This document shows positions 1 through 5,767 of a stretch of 8,017 nt of DNA, piece after piece. The notes below the pieces were generated by a model that did not search any database, was not told where the DNA came from, and saw only the letters and a program-made list of their open reading frames with translations. Every line of letters begins with the position of its first letter. The first letter of the stretch is position 1. Source of the stretch: Flavobacteriaceae bacterium (GTDB lineage Bacteria; Bacteroidota; Bacteroidia; Flavobacteriales; Flavobacteriaceae); the NCBI GenBank assembly GCA_018623655.1, contig JAAZVG010000065.1:1-8017 (forward strand), given 5' to 3'. Made by a program: the position numbers and the translations under genes.

Positions 1-668
1 ATGACTATGCGGCTAAATCAATGCATATGACCCATCGCTGGCTAGATCGCTGTATTGAGGCACTCGATAAGCTACCTAATAAATACGGCTATTCTCAGGC
101 TTTTTTCCCCATTGTTCAAGGTTCGGTTTATCCCAAGCTTAGAGAAAAATCAGCGGAGTATATTGCCTCGGTCGGTGCCGTGGGTAATGCGATTGGAGGC
201 CTTTCTGTGGGAGAGCCTGCCGAAGAGATGTATGCGATGACTGATGTGGTATGTCAAATACTACCTGCAGATAAACCGCGTTATTTAATGGGTGTTGGGA
301 CTCCGATTAACTTACTAGAGAATATTGCGCTAGGTATTGACATGTTTGATTGTGTGATGCCTACCCGTAATGCGAGAAACGGTATGTTGTTTACCTCTGA
401 GGGAACCATAAATATTAAGAACAAAAAATGGGAAGATGATTTTTCGCCCATCGATTCTGAAGGTCTTTCATATGTAGACACCAAATATAGCAAGGCCTAC
501 TTGCGTCACTTATTCGCATCCAATGAATTTTTAGGAAAGCAAATTGCTACCCTTCATAATCTCAGTTTTTACCTGTGGCTTGTACGTGAGGCAAGATCGC
601 ACATTATTGCAGGTGACTTCTATGACTGGAAAACTTTAATGATTGAGAAGATGAATAAACGTTTGTAA
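1..668 (+). CDS. tgt: queuine tRNA-ribosyltransferase (TGT), C-terminal part; 5' end outside window
   Basis: Exchanges guanine-34 in the anticodon of GUN tRNAs (Asp, Asn, His, Tyr) for the queuosine precursor preQ1; a cytosolic enzyme. The reading frame is open to the left edge (first full codon at base 3, reading DYAAKSMHMTHRWLDRC), so the ATG at 21 is internal. About 221 residues of a usual ~375 are present. Visible family landmarks are the VQGS motif, the GGLSVGEP loop, the YLMGVGTP strand and GIDMFDCVMPTRNARNG, whose FDC aspartate (codon 348-350) matches the catalytic nucleophile (Asp280 in the Zymomonas enzyme). Odd point: the family zinc site C-x-C-x2-C is replaced here by G462, S468 and D477 (codon starts), in DSEGLSYVD; only the last ligand, the histidine at 555-557, remains. 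The rest of the domain aligns well, so I regard it as a genuine TGT. Its TAA is one base before the permease ATG, so the two are probably co-transcribed and coupled. Confidence 0.96.
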   Translation, partial: DYAAKSMHMTHRWLDRCIEALDKLPNKYGYSQAFFPIVQGSVYPKLREKSAEYIASVGAVGNAIGGLSVGEPAEEMYAMTDVVCQILPADKPRYLMGVGTPINLLENIALGIDMFDCVMPTRNARNGMLFTSEGTINIKNKKWEDDFSPIDSEGLSYVDTKYSKAYLRHLFASNEFLGKQIATLHNLSFYLWLVREARSHIIAGDFYDWKTLMIEKMNKRL

Positions 669-669
669 G

Positions 670-1752
670 ATGCTTACATTGCTTGATCGCTACATATTAA
701 AACAATACCTACTTACCTTTTTTGGTATTCTTTTTCTGTTTATTCCTATAGGGATCTTGGCCTCCCTAGCAGAGAAAATCAATAAGATTATAGATAATAG
801 CGTACCTAAAGATGAAGTGATCGATTATTATCTCAATTTTACTTTGGTACTCGGTAATATGTTGATGCCCATATTACTTTTTTTAGCGATTATTTTTTTC
901 ACCTCACGGTTAACTGCCCGTACTGAAGTAGTAGCGATTTTGAGCTCTGGAGTTTCGTATCGCCGATTTTTAAGGCCTTATTTAATAGGGGCTAGCTTTG
1001 TAGCCATTCTTATTTTCGTTATGGGAAATTTCTTCGTTCCTAAGGCCAGTGCTGGTTATCATCGATTTGAGAATCGATATTTTCACAATAACAAAGAAGA
1101 TCGCAACACTAGAAATATCTTTAATCAGGTAGATGATAATCAGTTTGTTTATGTAAGTTATTTCGACCCCAAGCGACTTATCGGATATAATTTTACGCTT
1201 GAAGAATTTGATAATACTGGTCAATTGAAATATAAGATGTCTTCAGCTAATATTCGGTTTATGACCGCAGATTCAACGTATCGACTTACCTCATATAAGA
1301 AAAGAGTTTTTGAAGATGAGAAAGAAACGATTTATCAGCAGAGTAGATTAGATACTGTATTTCAATTTACCATAGATGATTTAATGCCGGTATCTTATAT
1401 CGCTGAAACTAAAAACCTATTCGAACTGAATCAGTTTATTAGAGACCAGAAAAGAAGAGGTAGCCCAACAGTGAACACTTACGTATTAGAGAAATATAAG
1501 CGTTGGACAATTCCTATCTCTGCTTACATTTTAACACTGATCGCGGTTGCCGTATCTTCAGTAAAAAGAAGAGGAGGTTTAGGACTGAATTTAGCCTTTG
1601 GTATAGCTATTGCTTTTGTTTATGTTTTCTTCGATAAGGTGTTTGCAACATTAGCTGAACAGGCTGGATTCCCGCCGTTTTGGGCGGTTTTTCTCCCGGT
1701 ATTATTTTTCGGATCACTTGCGACTTTATTATTATCGAGAGCAAAGCGTTAA
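670..1752 (+). CDS. LptF/LptG-family (YjgP/YjgQ) lipopolysaccharide export permease
   Basis: An inner-membrane subunit of the LptB2FG transporter, which extracts lipopolysaccharide from the inner membrane and passes it to the LptC/LptA bridge. The 360-residue length suits the family. The layout is diagnostic: three hydrophobic segments near residues 12-32, 57-78 and 104-124, a polar region of ~150 residues (about 125-275, the periplasmic beta-jellyroll), then three more segments near 280-297, 304-326 and 335-356. The cytoplasmic stretch 82-103 (TARTEVVAILSSGVSYRRF) corresponds to the coupling helix that contacts the ATPase LptB, and GGLGLNLAFGIAIAFVYVFFDK is typical of this family. The start at 670 lies one base after the tgt stop, with no clear Shine-Dalgarno sequence, as is common in Bacteroidota. 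LptF and LptG are paralogues and I cannot decide between them from one sequence; the partner subunit and LptB are not in this window. Confidence 0.93.
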   Translation: MLTLLDRYILKQYLLTFFGILFLFIPIGILASLAEKINKIIDNSVPKDEVIDYYLNFTLVLGNMLMPILLFLAIIFFTSRLTARTEVVAILSSGVSYRRFLRPYLIGASFVAILIFVMGNFFVPKASAGYHRFENRYFHNNKEDRNTRNIFNQVDDNQFVYVSYFDPKRLIGYNFTLEEFDNTGQLKYKMSSANIRFMTADSTYRLTSYKKRVFEDEKETIYQQSRLDTVFQFTIDDLMPVSYIAETKNLFELNQFIRDQKRRGSPTVNTYVLEKYKRWTIPISAYILTLIAVAVSSVKRRGGLGLNLAFGIAIAFVYVFFDKVFATLAEQAGFPPFWAVFLPVLFFGSLATLLLSRAKR

Positions 1753-1756
1753 TGTG

Positions 1757-1764
1757 TATATTTG
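1757..1764 (+). promoter_or_regulatory. candidate Bacteroidota -7 promoter box (TATATTTG) upstream of accA
   Basis: TATATTTG matches the Bacteroidota sigma-A -7 consensus TAnnTTTG exactly. It lies in the 46-base gap between the permease stop and the accA ATG, and would give a leader of roughly 30 bases. I see no good TTTG at the expected -33 position (around 1734-1737 the sequence is atcg), so this is a half-match. An 8-base motif with two free positions also arises by chance fairly often in AT-rich DNA. If real, it would uncouple accA-dnaB from tgt and the permease. Confidence 0.35.
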
Positions 1765-1798
1765 TCTTTCGACTTAACTGAAAACGAACTATTTCTTT

Positions 1799-2752
1799 AT
1801 GGAATATCTAGACTTTGAATTGCCGTTAAAAGAACTCGAAGATCAGCTTCAGAAATGCCAATTAATTGGTGAGGAGAGTGAAGTTGATGTTACTGAGACT
1901 TGTCAGAAAATTGAAGAAAAGCTAAGTGTAAAGAGAAAAGAAATTTACGGAAGTCTCACCCCATGGCAACGTGTTCAATTATCGAGACATCCAAATAGAC
2001 CGTATACCATGGACTATATTAAATCACTTTGCGGTGATACTTTCTTAGAGCTACATGGGGATCGTTCGGTCGGAGATGATAAAGCAATGATTGGTGGATT
2101 GGGTAAAATTGATGGCCAGTCGTACATGATCATTGGTCAACAAAAAGGATACAACACAAAAACTCGTCAATACCGCAATTTTGGTATGGCTAACCCTGAA
2201 GGGTATCGTAAGGCTCTTCGACTTATGAAGTCTGCTGAGAAATTTGGTATCCCGGTAATTAGTTTCATCGATACTCCAGGTGCTTATCCAGGAATCGAAG
2301 CCGAAGAACGTGGTCAGGGAGAGGCTATTGCACGGAATATTCTAGAAATGTCTCGTTTAGAGGTGCCTATTCAAGTATTCATTATTGGCGAAGGCGCTTC
2401 TGGTGGTGCTTTAGGTATTGGAGTAGGAGACCGTGTAATGATGCTTGAAAACTCATGGTATTCTGTTATTTCACCAGAATCTTGTTCTTCAATTCTTTGG
2501 CGCAGCTGGGAATATAAAGAACGAGCTGCTGAAGCCTTAAAGCTTACAGCTAAAGACATGAAGAAGATGACACTAATCGATGAGATTATTAAAGAACCTT
2601 TAGGAGGAGCACATTCAGATAGAACATCGATGTTCGAAACCTTAAGAAAGAAAATTACAAAAACCCATAAAGAACTATCAGAACTTACTGTAAAACAGCT
2701 AATCAAAGAGCGTATGCAGAAGTATTGTGATATGGGGGTATATCAAGAATAG
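1799..2752 (+). CDS. accA: acetyl-CoA carboxylase carboxyltransferase subunit alpha
   Basis: With AccD it forms the carboxyltransferase half of acetyl-CoA carboxylase. It moves the carboxyl group from carboxybiotin on AccB to acetyl-CoA to make malonyl-CoA, the committed step of fatty-acid synthesis, in the cytosol. The protein has 317 residues (E. coli 319) and aligns end to end: N-terminal YLDFELPLKELE (3-14), PWQRVQLSRHPNRPYTMDY (55-73), HGDRSVGDDKAMIGG (86-100), NFGMANPEGYRKALRLM (127-143), FIDTPGAYPG (156-165), the oxyanion-hole glycine region GEGASGGALGIGVGD (197-211), ISPESCSSILW (225-235) and EPLGGAH (266-272). The zinc ribbon of the transferase belongs to AccD and is not expected here. 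The ATG at 1799 puts the conserved N-terminus in place, with no purine-rich ribosome site in front. The TAG is followed after one base by the dnaB ATG. accD is not in the window. Confidence 0.97.
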   Translation: MEYLDFELPLKELEDQLQKCQLIGEESEVDVTETCQKIEEKLSVKRKEIYGSLTPWQRVQLSRHPNRPYTMDYIKSLCGDTFLELHGDRSVGDDKAMIGGLGKIDGQSYMIIGQQKGYNTKTRQYRNFGMANPEGYRKALRLMKSAEKFGIPVISFIDTPGAYPGIEAEERGQGEAIARNILEMSRLEVPIQVFIIGEGASGGALGIGVGDRVMMLENSWYSVISPESCSSILWRSWEYKERAAEALKLTAKDMKKMTLIDEIIKEPLGGAHSDRTSMFETLRKKITKTHKELSELTVKQLIKERMQKYCDMGVYQE

Positions 2753-2753
2753 A

Positions 2754-4265
2754 ATGAATAGTCCTAACCCTAATCGCATGCAGAACGCATCGGGTAATAA
2801 CCCGGTGATTCCACTTGAGCGAGGTAAACTGCCACCGCAGGCTGTTGACCTTGAGCGAGTTGTGCTTGGGGCAATGCTAATCGACAAGAAGGGTGTGGAT
2901 GAGGTGATCGATATTCTACACAAAGATGCTTTTTACGTAGAAGCACATCAACATATTTTTGAAGCGATCTACGATTTGTTTCAGGAGACTAAACCTATTG
3001 ATATTCTTACTGTTTCTAACTTATTAAAACAGAAGAATAAGTTAGAAAAGATTGGTGGGGATTATTATCTTATTGATTTGTCTCGTGCGGTTGGGTCATC
3101 GGCTCATATTGAGTTTCATGCGCGTATTATTCTTCAAAAGTTTGTGCAACGAAGTCTAATTAAGATTTCTACTGAAATCATTGAGGAGGCCTATGGAGAT
3201 AATCAAGATGTTTTTGATCTCTTAGATCAGGCTGAGGCTAGGCTTTATGAAGTAACACAGGGAAATTTAAAACGCTCTGCTGAATCTGCACAGGATTTGG
3301 TAATTCAGGCCAAGAAGAAAATTGAAGAAATTTCAAACAAAGAAGGGTTAAGTGGTATTCCTTCAGGATTTGAGCGACTAGATGCTGTTACTTCGGGATG
3401 GCAGTCTAGTGATTTGATTATCATTGCAGCACGCCCGGGTATGGGTAAAACGGCACTTACACTTTCAATGGCACGTAATATCGCCGTGAATTCAGGCCAA
3501 CCGGTTGCCTTCTTTTCTTTGGAGATGTCTTCGGTGCAATTGATTACCCGTTTAATTTCTTCAGAAACAGGTTTGAGCTCAGAAAAGCTAAGAACAGGGA
3601 AATTAGAAAAGCATGAATGGGAGCAATTAAATGTTAAGGTAAAGGCCTTAGAAAAAGCGCCGTTATTTATTGACGATACCCCATCACTTTCAATTTTTGA
3701 TTTAAGGGCAAAGGCTAGACGGTTAGCTTCTCAACACGATATTAAGCTAGTTATAATTGACTACTTGCAATTAATGACCGCTGGTTCCAGCCAAAAAGGA
3801 GGAAATCGAGAACAAGAAATTTCAACGATTTCTAGAAATCTTAAAGCACTGGCGAAGGAACTTAATGTTCCGGTTATCGCACTTTCTCAATTGTCGCGTG
3901 CTGTTGAGACGAGGGGAGGATCAAAGCGACCACTACTTTCTGATCTCCGTGAATCTGGTGCAATTGAGCAAGATGCCGATATCGTATCGTTTATTTACCG
4001 TCCTGAATATTACAAAATTGAGGAATGGGACGATGAAGAACAATCACCCACAGAAGGTCAAGCTGAACTTATCATCGCTAAACACCGTAATGGTGGATTA
4101 GATAGTATTCGCCTGAAGTTTATCGGATCGCTCGGTAAATTTGACAATTTAGATCGTCATGACTCACCTTTTGAGTTTGCGTCAAAAATGAACGAAGATA
4201 GTAGTCAAATCCGACCTTCGATATCGGATGCATTCTCCGATGATGAGGACGATATGCCTTTTTAA
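2754..4265 (+). CDS. dnaB: replicative DNA helicase DnaB, with SSB-like acidic C-terminal tip
   Basis: The hexameric helicase of the replication fork, which unwinds DNA 5' to 3' and recruits the primase DnaG. I chose the ATG at 2754 (503 residues), one base after the accA stop. An earlier in-frame ATG at 2727 would lie inside accA and add nine residues not typical of the family; 2778 is a less likely later start. The N-terminal collar domain (GKLPPQAVDLERVVLGAMLID, 24-44) runs to about 130, followed by the linker and the RecA-like domain from about 200. Walker A is ARPGMGKT with K232, the likely catalytic glutamate is E257 (FFSLEMS), and Walker B is LVIIDYLQLM with D336. NREQEISTISRNLKALAKEL (351-370), SQLSR and LRESGAIEQDADI follow, with K443 and R445 of KHRNGG as the trans-acting finger. 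No intein is present. The last residues, DDEDDMPF, resemble the SSB protein-docking tip. The TAA overlaps the stop of the converging phosphatase gene. Confidence 0.97.
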   Translation: MNSPNPNRMQNASGNNPVIPLERGKLPPQAVDLERVVLGAMLIDKKGVDEVIDILHKDAFYVEAHQHIFEAIYDLFQETKPIDILTVSNLLKQKNKLEKIGGDYYLIDLSRAVGSSAHIEFHARIILQKFVQRSLIKISTEIIEEAYGDNQDVFDLLDQAEARLYEVTQGNLKRSAESAQDLVIQAKKKIEEISNKEGLSGIPSGFERLDAVTSGWQSSDLIIIAARPGMGKTALTLSMARNIAVNSGQPVAFFSLEMSSVQLITRLISSETGLSSEKLRTGKLEKHEWEQLNVKVKALEKAPLFIDDTPSLSIFDLRAKARRLASQHDIKLVIIDYLQLMTAGSSQKGGNREQEISTISRNLKALAKELNVPVIALSQLSRAVETRGGSKRPLLSDLRESGAIEQDADIVSFIYRPEYYKIEEWDDEEQSPTEGQAELIIAKHRNGGLDSIRLKFIGSLGKFDNLDRHDSPFEFASKMNEDSSQIRPSISDAFSDDEDDMPF

Positions 4266-5059
4266 GACTTAAGTAATTTTTTCAATACGCGTTCGACTCC
4301 AAAGTTATCATTGCTCTCAGTTACCATTGAAGCTATTGCTTTAATTTCAGGGTGTGCATTGCCCATAGCTACACTATTCGGTGTCATATTGAGCATTTCG
4401 ATGTCGTTCAGATAGTCTCCAAACACAAGTATTTCATTGCGTTTTATGCCATAATGATCGAGTAATTTTTGAAGTGCTACCCCTTTGTTTGCTTGTTTAT
4501 GTGATAGGTCCACCCAAAAGTCACCAGATATTTTTACTTGTAGCTGTTGGCTATAGTCTTTTACTACTGGATAAATATTTTGTTCCCCACTTACTGGATG
4601 GTAGAGCGCTAACTTTAACGGAGCGTGTCTTATTTCTTCGGCATCCTCTATCAATTGATGGCTTGAATAATATTCTTCGAGGATTTTTATGAATTGTGGA
4701 TTTTTACTCGGAGTGTAGGCCTGATTCGCACAACATACAACGGGCTCAATATGCTCATGGAACTTTAGTGTATTCAGTACCTCTTTTACAGTATGAATCG
4801 GCAGCTCCTGCGCATGGATCATTTCTTCATTTTCAACAATCAATGCACCGTTTTCGGCGATAAAACTCATTTTCTCACCAATCTGAGTGAGTTTGATAAT
4901 CATAGATGGATATTGACGTCCGCTTGCAGCAACAAAGCGAATACCTCTTTGATGCAATTGATCGTGCAATCTTAGAAATAGAGGACTAACCTCGTGTTTC
5001 GAGTTAAGAAGGGTGCCATCCATATCTGACACCACCATTTTAATATTGGATAGATTCAT
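4262..5059 (-). CDS. HAD-superfamily hydrolase, Cof-type (class IIB) phosphatase
   Basis: A cytosolic Mg2+-dependent phosphatase of the haloacid dehalogenase superfamily. Substrate unknown; relatives act on sugar phosphates, FMN or pyridoxal phosphate. Numbered from the ATG at 5059 (265 residues), the motifs are: I, DMDGT with nucleophile D12 and acid/base D14; II, S46 in ASGR; III, K192 in QANKG; IV, GDYLNDIEML with D215 and D219. The ~100-residue alpha/beta cap between motifs II and III is the class IIB (Cof) arrangement, and AENGALIV is typical. A TTG at 5068 would add three residues but lies in the U-tract of the preceding terminator, so the ATG is preferred. The gene lies in line after rplT but behind that terminator, so its expression depends on readthrough or an unseen promoter. 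It ends tail to tail with dnaB, and the two stops overlap. An ordinary gene of its family; its role beside ribosomal genes is not evident. Confidence 0.93.
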   Translation of the reverse strand: MNLSNIKMVVSDMDGTLLNSKHEVSPLFLRLHDQLHQRGIRFVAASGRQYPSMIIKLTQIGEKMSFIAENGALIVENEEMIHAQELPIHTVKEVLNTLKFHEHIEPVVCCANQAYTPSKNPQFIKILEEYYSSHQLIEDAEEIRHAPLKLALYHPVSGEQNIYPVVKDYSQQLQVKISGDFWVDLSHKQANKGVALQKLLDHYGIKRNEILVFGDYLNDIEMLNMTPNSVAMGNAHPEIKAIASMVTESNDNFGVERVLKKLLKS

Positions 5060-5066
5060 AAGTGAC

Positions 5067-5098
5067 AAAAAAATCCTGACACTAAAGGTATCAGGATT
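5067..5098 (-). terminator. intrinsic terminator of the thrS-infC-rpmI-rplT operon
   Basis: On the minus strand, AATCCTGA (5098-5091) pairs perfectly with TCAGGATT (5079-5072) across an 11-base loop, followed at once by a run of T (complement of the seven A's at 5067-5073). It begins 24 bases after the rplT stop. The stem has 8 pairs, three of them G-C, so it is moderate rather than strong. On the plus strand no T-run follows the stem, so it should act only on the leftward transcript. Its U-tract ends seven bases before the phosphatase start codon. Confidence 0.8.
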
Positions 5099-5122
5099 AT
5101 TTAAAGCGGGTTGATAAAAATA

Positions 5123-5467
5123 TTATTTTACCTTATCGACTAATGCTTTGAAAGCCTCTGGCTGATTCATTGCTAAATCCGCAAGTACTTTACGATTTAA
5201 TTCGATTTGGTTTTTCTTTAGCGCTCCCATGAATTGTGAGTAGGACATGCCGTGCAGTCTTGCGCCTGCATTAATACGGGTAATCCAAAGGGCTCTGAAG
5301 TTTCTTTTTTTGTTTCGACGATCGCGATAAGCGTAGAGAAGGGCTTTCTCTACAGCGTTCTTCGCAACGGTCCATACATTCTTTCTTCTTCCGAAGTATC
5401 CTTTTGCTTGTTTAAGGATTTTTTTTCTACGTGCTCTTGAAGCAACTGAGTTTACTGATCTTGGCAT
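5123..5467 (-). CDS. rplT: 50S ribosomal protein L20
   Basis: An early 23S rRNA-binding protein needed for assembly of the large subunit; in E. coli and Bacillus it also represses its own operon. The 114-residue length is near the usual ~118. The very basic N-terminal arm is clear (MPRSVNSVASRARRKKILKQ), followed by the family-typical KGYFGRRKNVWTVAKNAVEKALLYAYRDRRNKKRNFRALWITRINAGARLHGMSYSQFM stretch and a globular C-terminal half ending KALVDKVK. It is the last translation gene of the operon, with the terminator 24 bases downstream. The spacer from rpmI (76 bases) is the longest in the operon and contains a short ORF that stops one base before this ATG, so translation may depend on upstream events. 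Confidence 0.98.
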   Translation of the reverse strand: MPRSVNSVASRARRKKILKQAKGYFGRRKNVWTVAKNAVEKALLYAYRDRRNKKRNFRALWITRINAGARLHGMSYSQFMGALKKNQIELNRKVLADLAMNQPEAFKALVDKVK

Positions 5468-5468
5468 A

Positions 5469-5525
5469 CTAATTTGTTTTTGTAGTCGGCGTTCTTAACG
5501 AATCTTTGATTGGGCCGAACTCCAT
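5469..5525 (-). other. possible 18-codon upstream ORF in the rpmI-rplT spacer
   Basis: On the minus strand an ATG at 5525 opens a frame reading MEFGPIKDSLRTPTTKTN and closes with TAG at 5471-5469; one base later comes the rplT ATG. The stop-N-ATG geometry is the same as at tgt/permease and accA/dnaB in this window, which suggests possible translational coupling to rplT. Against it: it is short, has no recognisable ribosome site or known family, and an ORF of this size can arise by chance in a 76-base gap. The peptide is moderately basic at its end and has no membrane or signal character. It may instead be only part of an untranslated regulatory leader. Confidence 0.2.
5485..5520 (-). promoter_or_regulatory. 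possible RNA hairpin in the rplT leader
   Basis: On the minus strand, GTTCGGC (5520-5514) can pair with GCCGAC (5490-5485) with one bulged T, enclosing 23 bases. The GAAC just before the right arm (5494-5491) can pair with GTTC as an alternative. The G-C content of these arms stands out in an otherwise AT-rich spacer. L20 is known to autoregulate by binding leader RNA in other phyla, but I do not recognise the E. coli or Firmicutes L20-leader folds here; the regulatory role is a guess from position. Confidence 0.2.
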
Positions 5526-5543
5526 GGTTAATAAATCCCTTAT

Positions 5544-5741
5544 TTATTTCAGACGAAGTTGTTCTTTGATACTATTTTCATCTGATTCATGCACTAGGGT
5601 ACTGTGCGTGAGTTTAAGCTTACGCTTTTTTGATTTCTTAGTCAAAATGTGACTTTTGAAAGCGTGCTTTCTCTTAATTTTACCAGAACCTGTTAGCTTA
5701 AAACGCTTTTTGGCACTAGATTTAGTTTTCATTTTTGGCAT
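5544..5741 (-). CDS. rpmI: 50S ribosomal protein L35
   Basis: A small basic protein of the large ribosomal subunit. It has 65 residues, the standard size. The N-terminus MPKMKTKSSAKKRFKLTGSGKIKRKHAFKSHILTKK is a near-perfect match to the family signature (K-T-x-S-x-A-K-K-R-F-x-x-T-G-x-G-K-I-K-R), followed by a second basic block SKKRKLKL. It sits between infC and rplT, the order kept across most bacteria, 26 bases after the infC stop. An AGGA lies only two bases before the ATG, too close to serve as a normal Shine-Dalgarno. Its stop codon falls inside a weak, all-AT inverted repeat (5530-5548). Confidence 0.98.
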   Translation of the reverse strand: MPKMKTKSSAKKRFKLTGSGKIKRKHAFKSHILTKKSKKRKLKLTHSTLVHESDENSIKEQLRLK

Positions 5742-5767
5742 GATCCTATAATTTAATTACCCGCTAT

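Noticed and set aside
2371..2706. 111-codon open frame antisense to accA
   Set aside because: No recognisable protein features, and it runs opposite a strongly conserved part of accA; open by chance on the complementary strand.
2727..2753. Nine-residue N-terminal extension of DnaB (MIWGYIKNR) from the ATG at 2727
   Set aside because: It lies within the accA coding end and is not typical of the family; the ATG at 2754 directly after the accA stop is the natural coupled start.
2754..4265. Intein in DnaB, a frequent intein host
   Set aside because: The helicase domain is continuous through Walker A, Walker B and the later motifs, and the length of 503 residues is normal.
4262..4282. TTAAGACTTAA followed by T's as a dnaB terminator
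   Set aside because: The stem would be at most four A-T pairs with a three-base loop, and the T-run is offset by four bases; too weak to call an intrinsic terminator.
5060..5068. TTG start at 5068 for the phosphatase gene
   Set aside because: The TTG is part of the terminator T-run; the ATG three codons later gives a normal family N-terminus.
5060..5122. Small RNA downstream of rplT of the Bacteroidales-1 kind
   Set aside because: That motif is known to occur near L20 genes, but here only 63 bases separate rplT from the next start codon and they are accounted for by a simple terminator.
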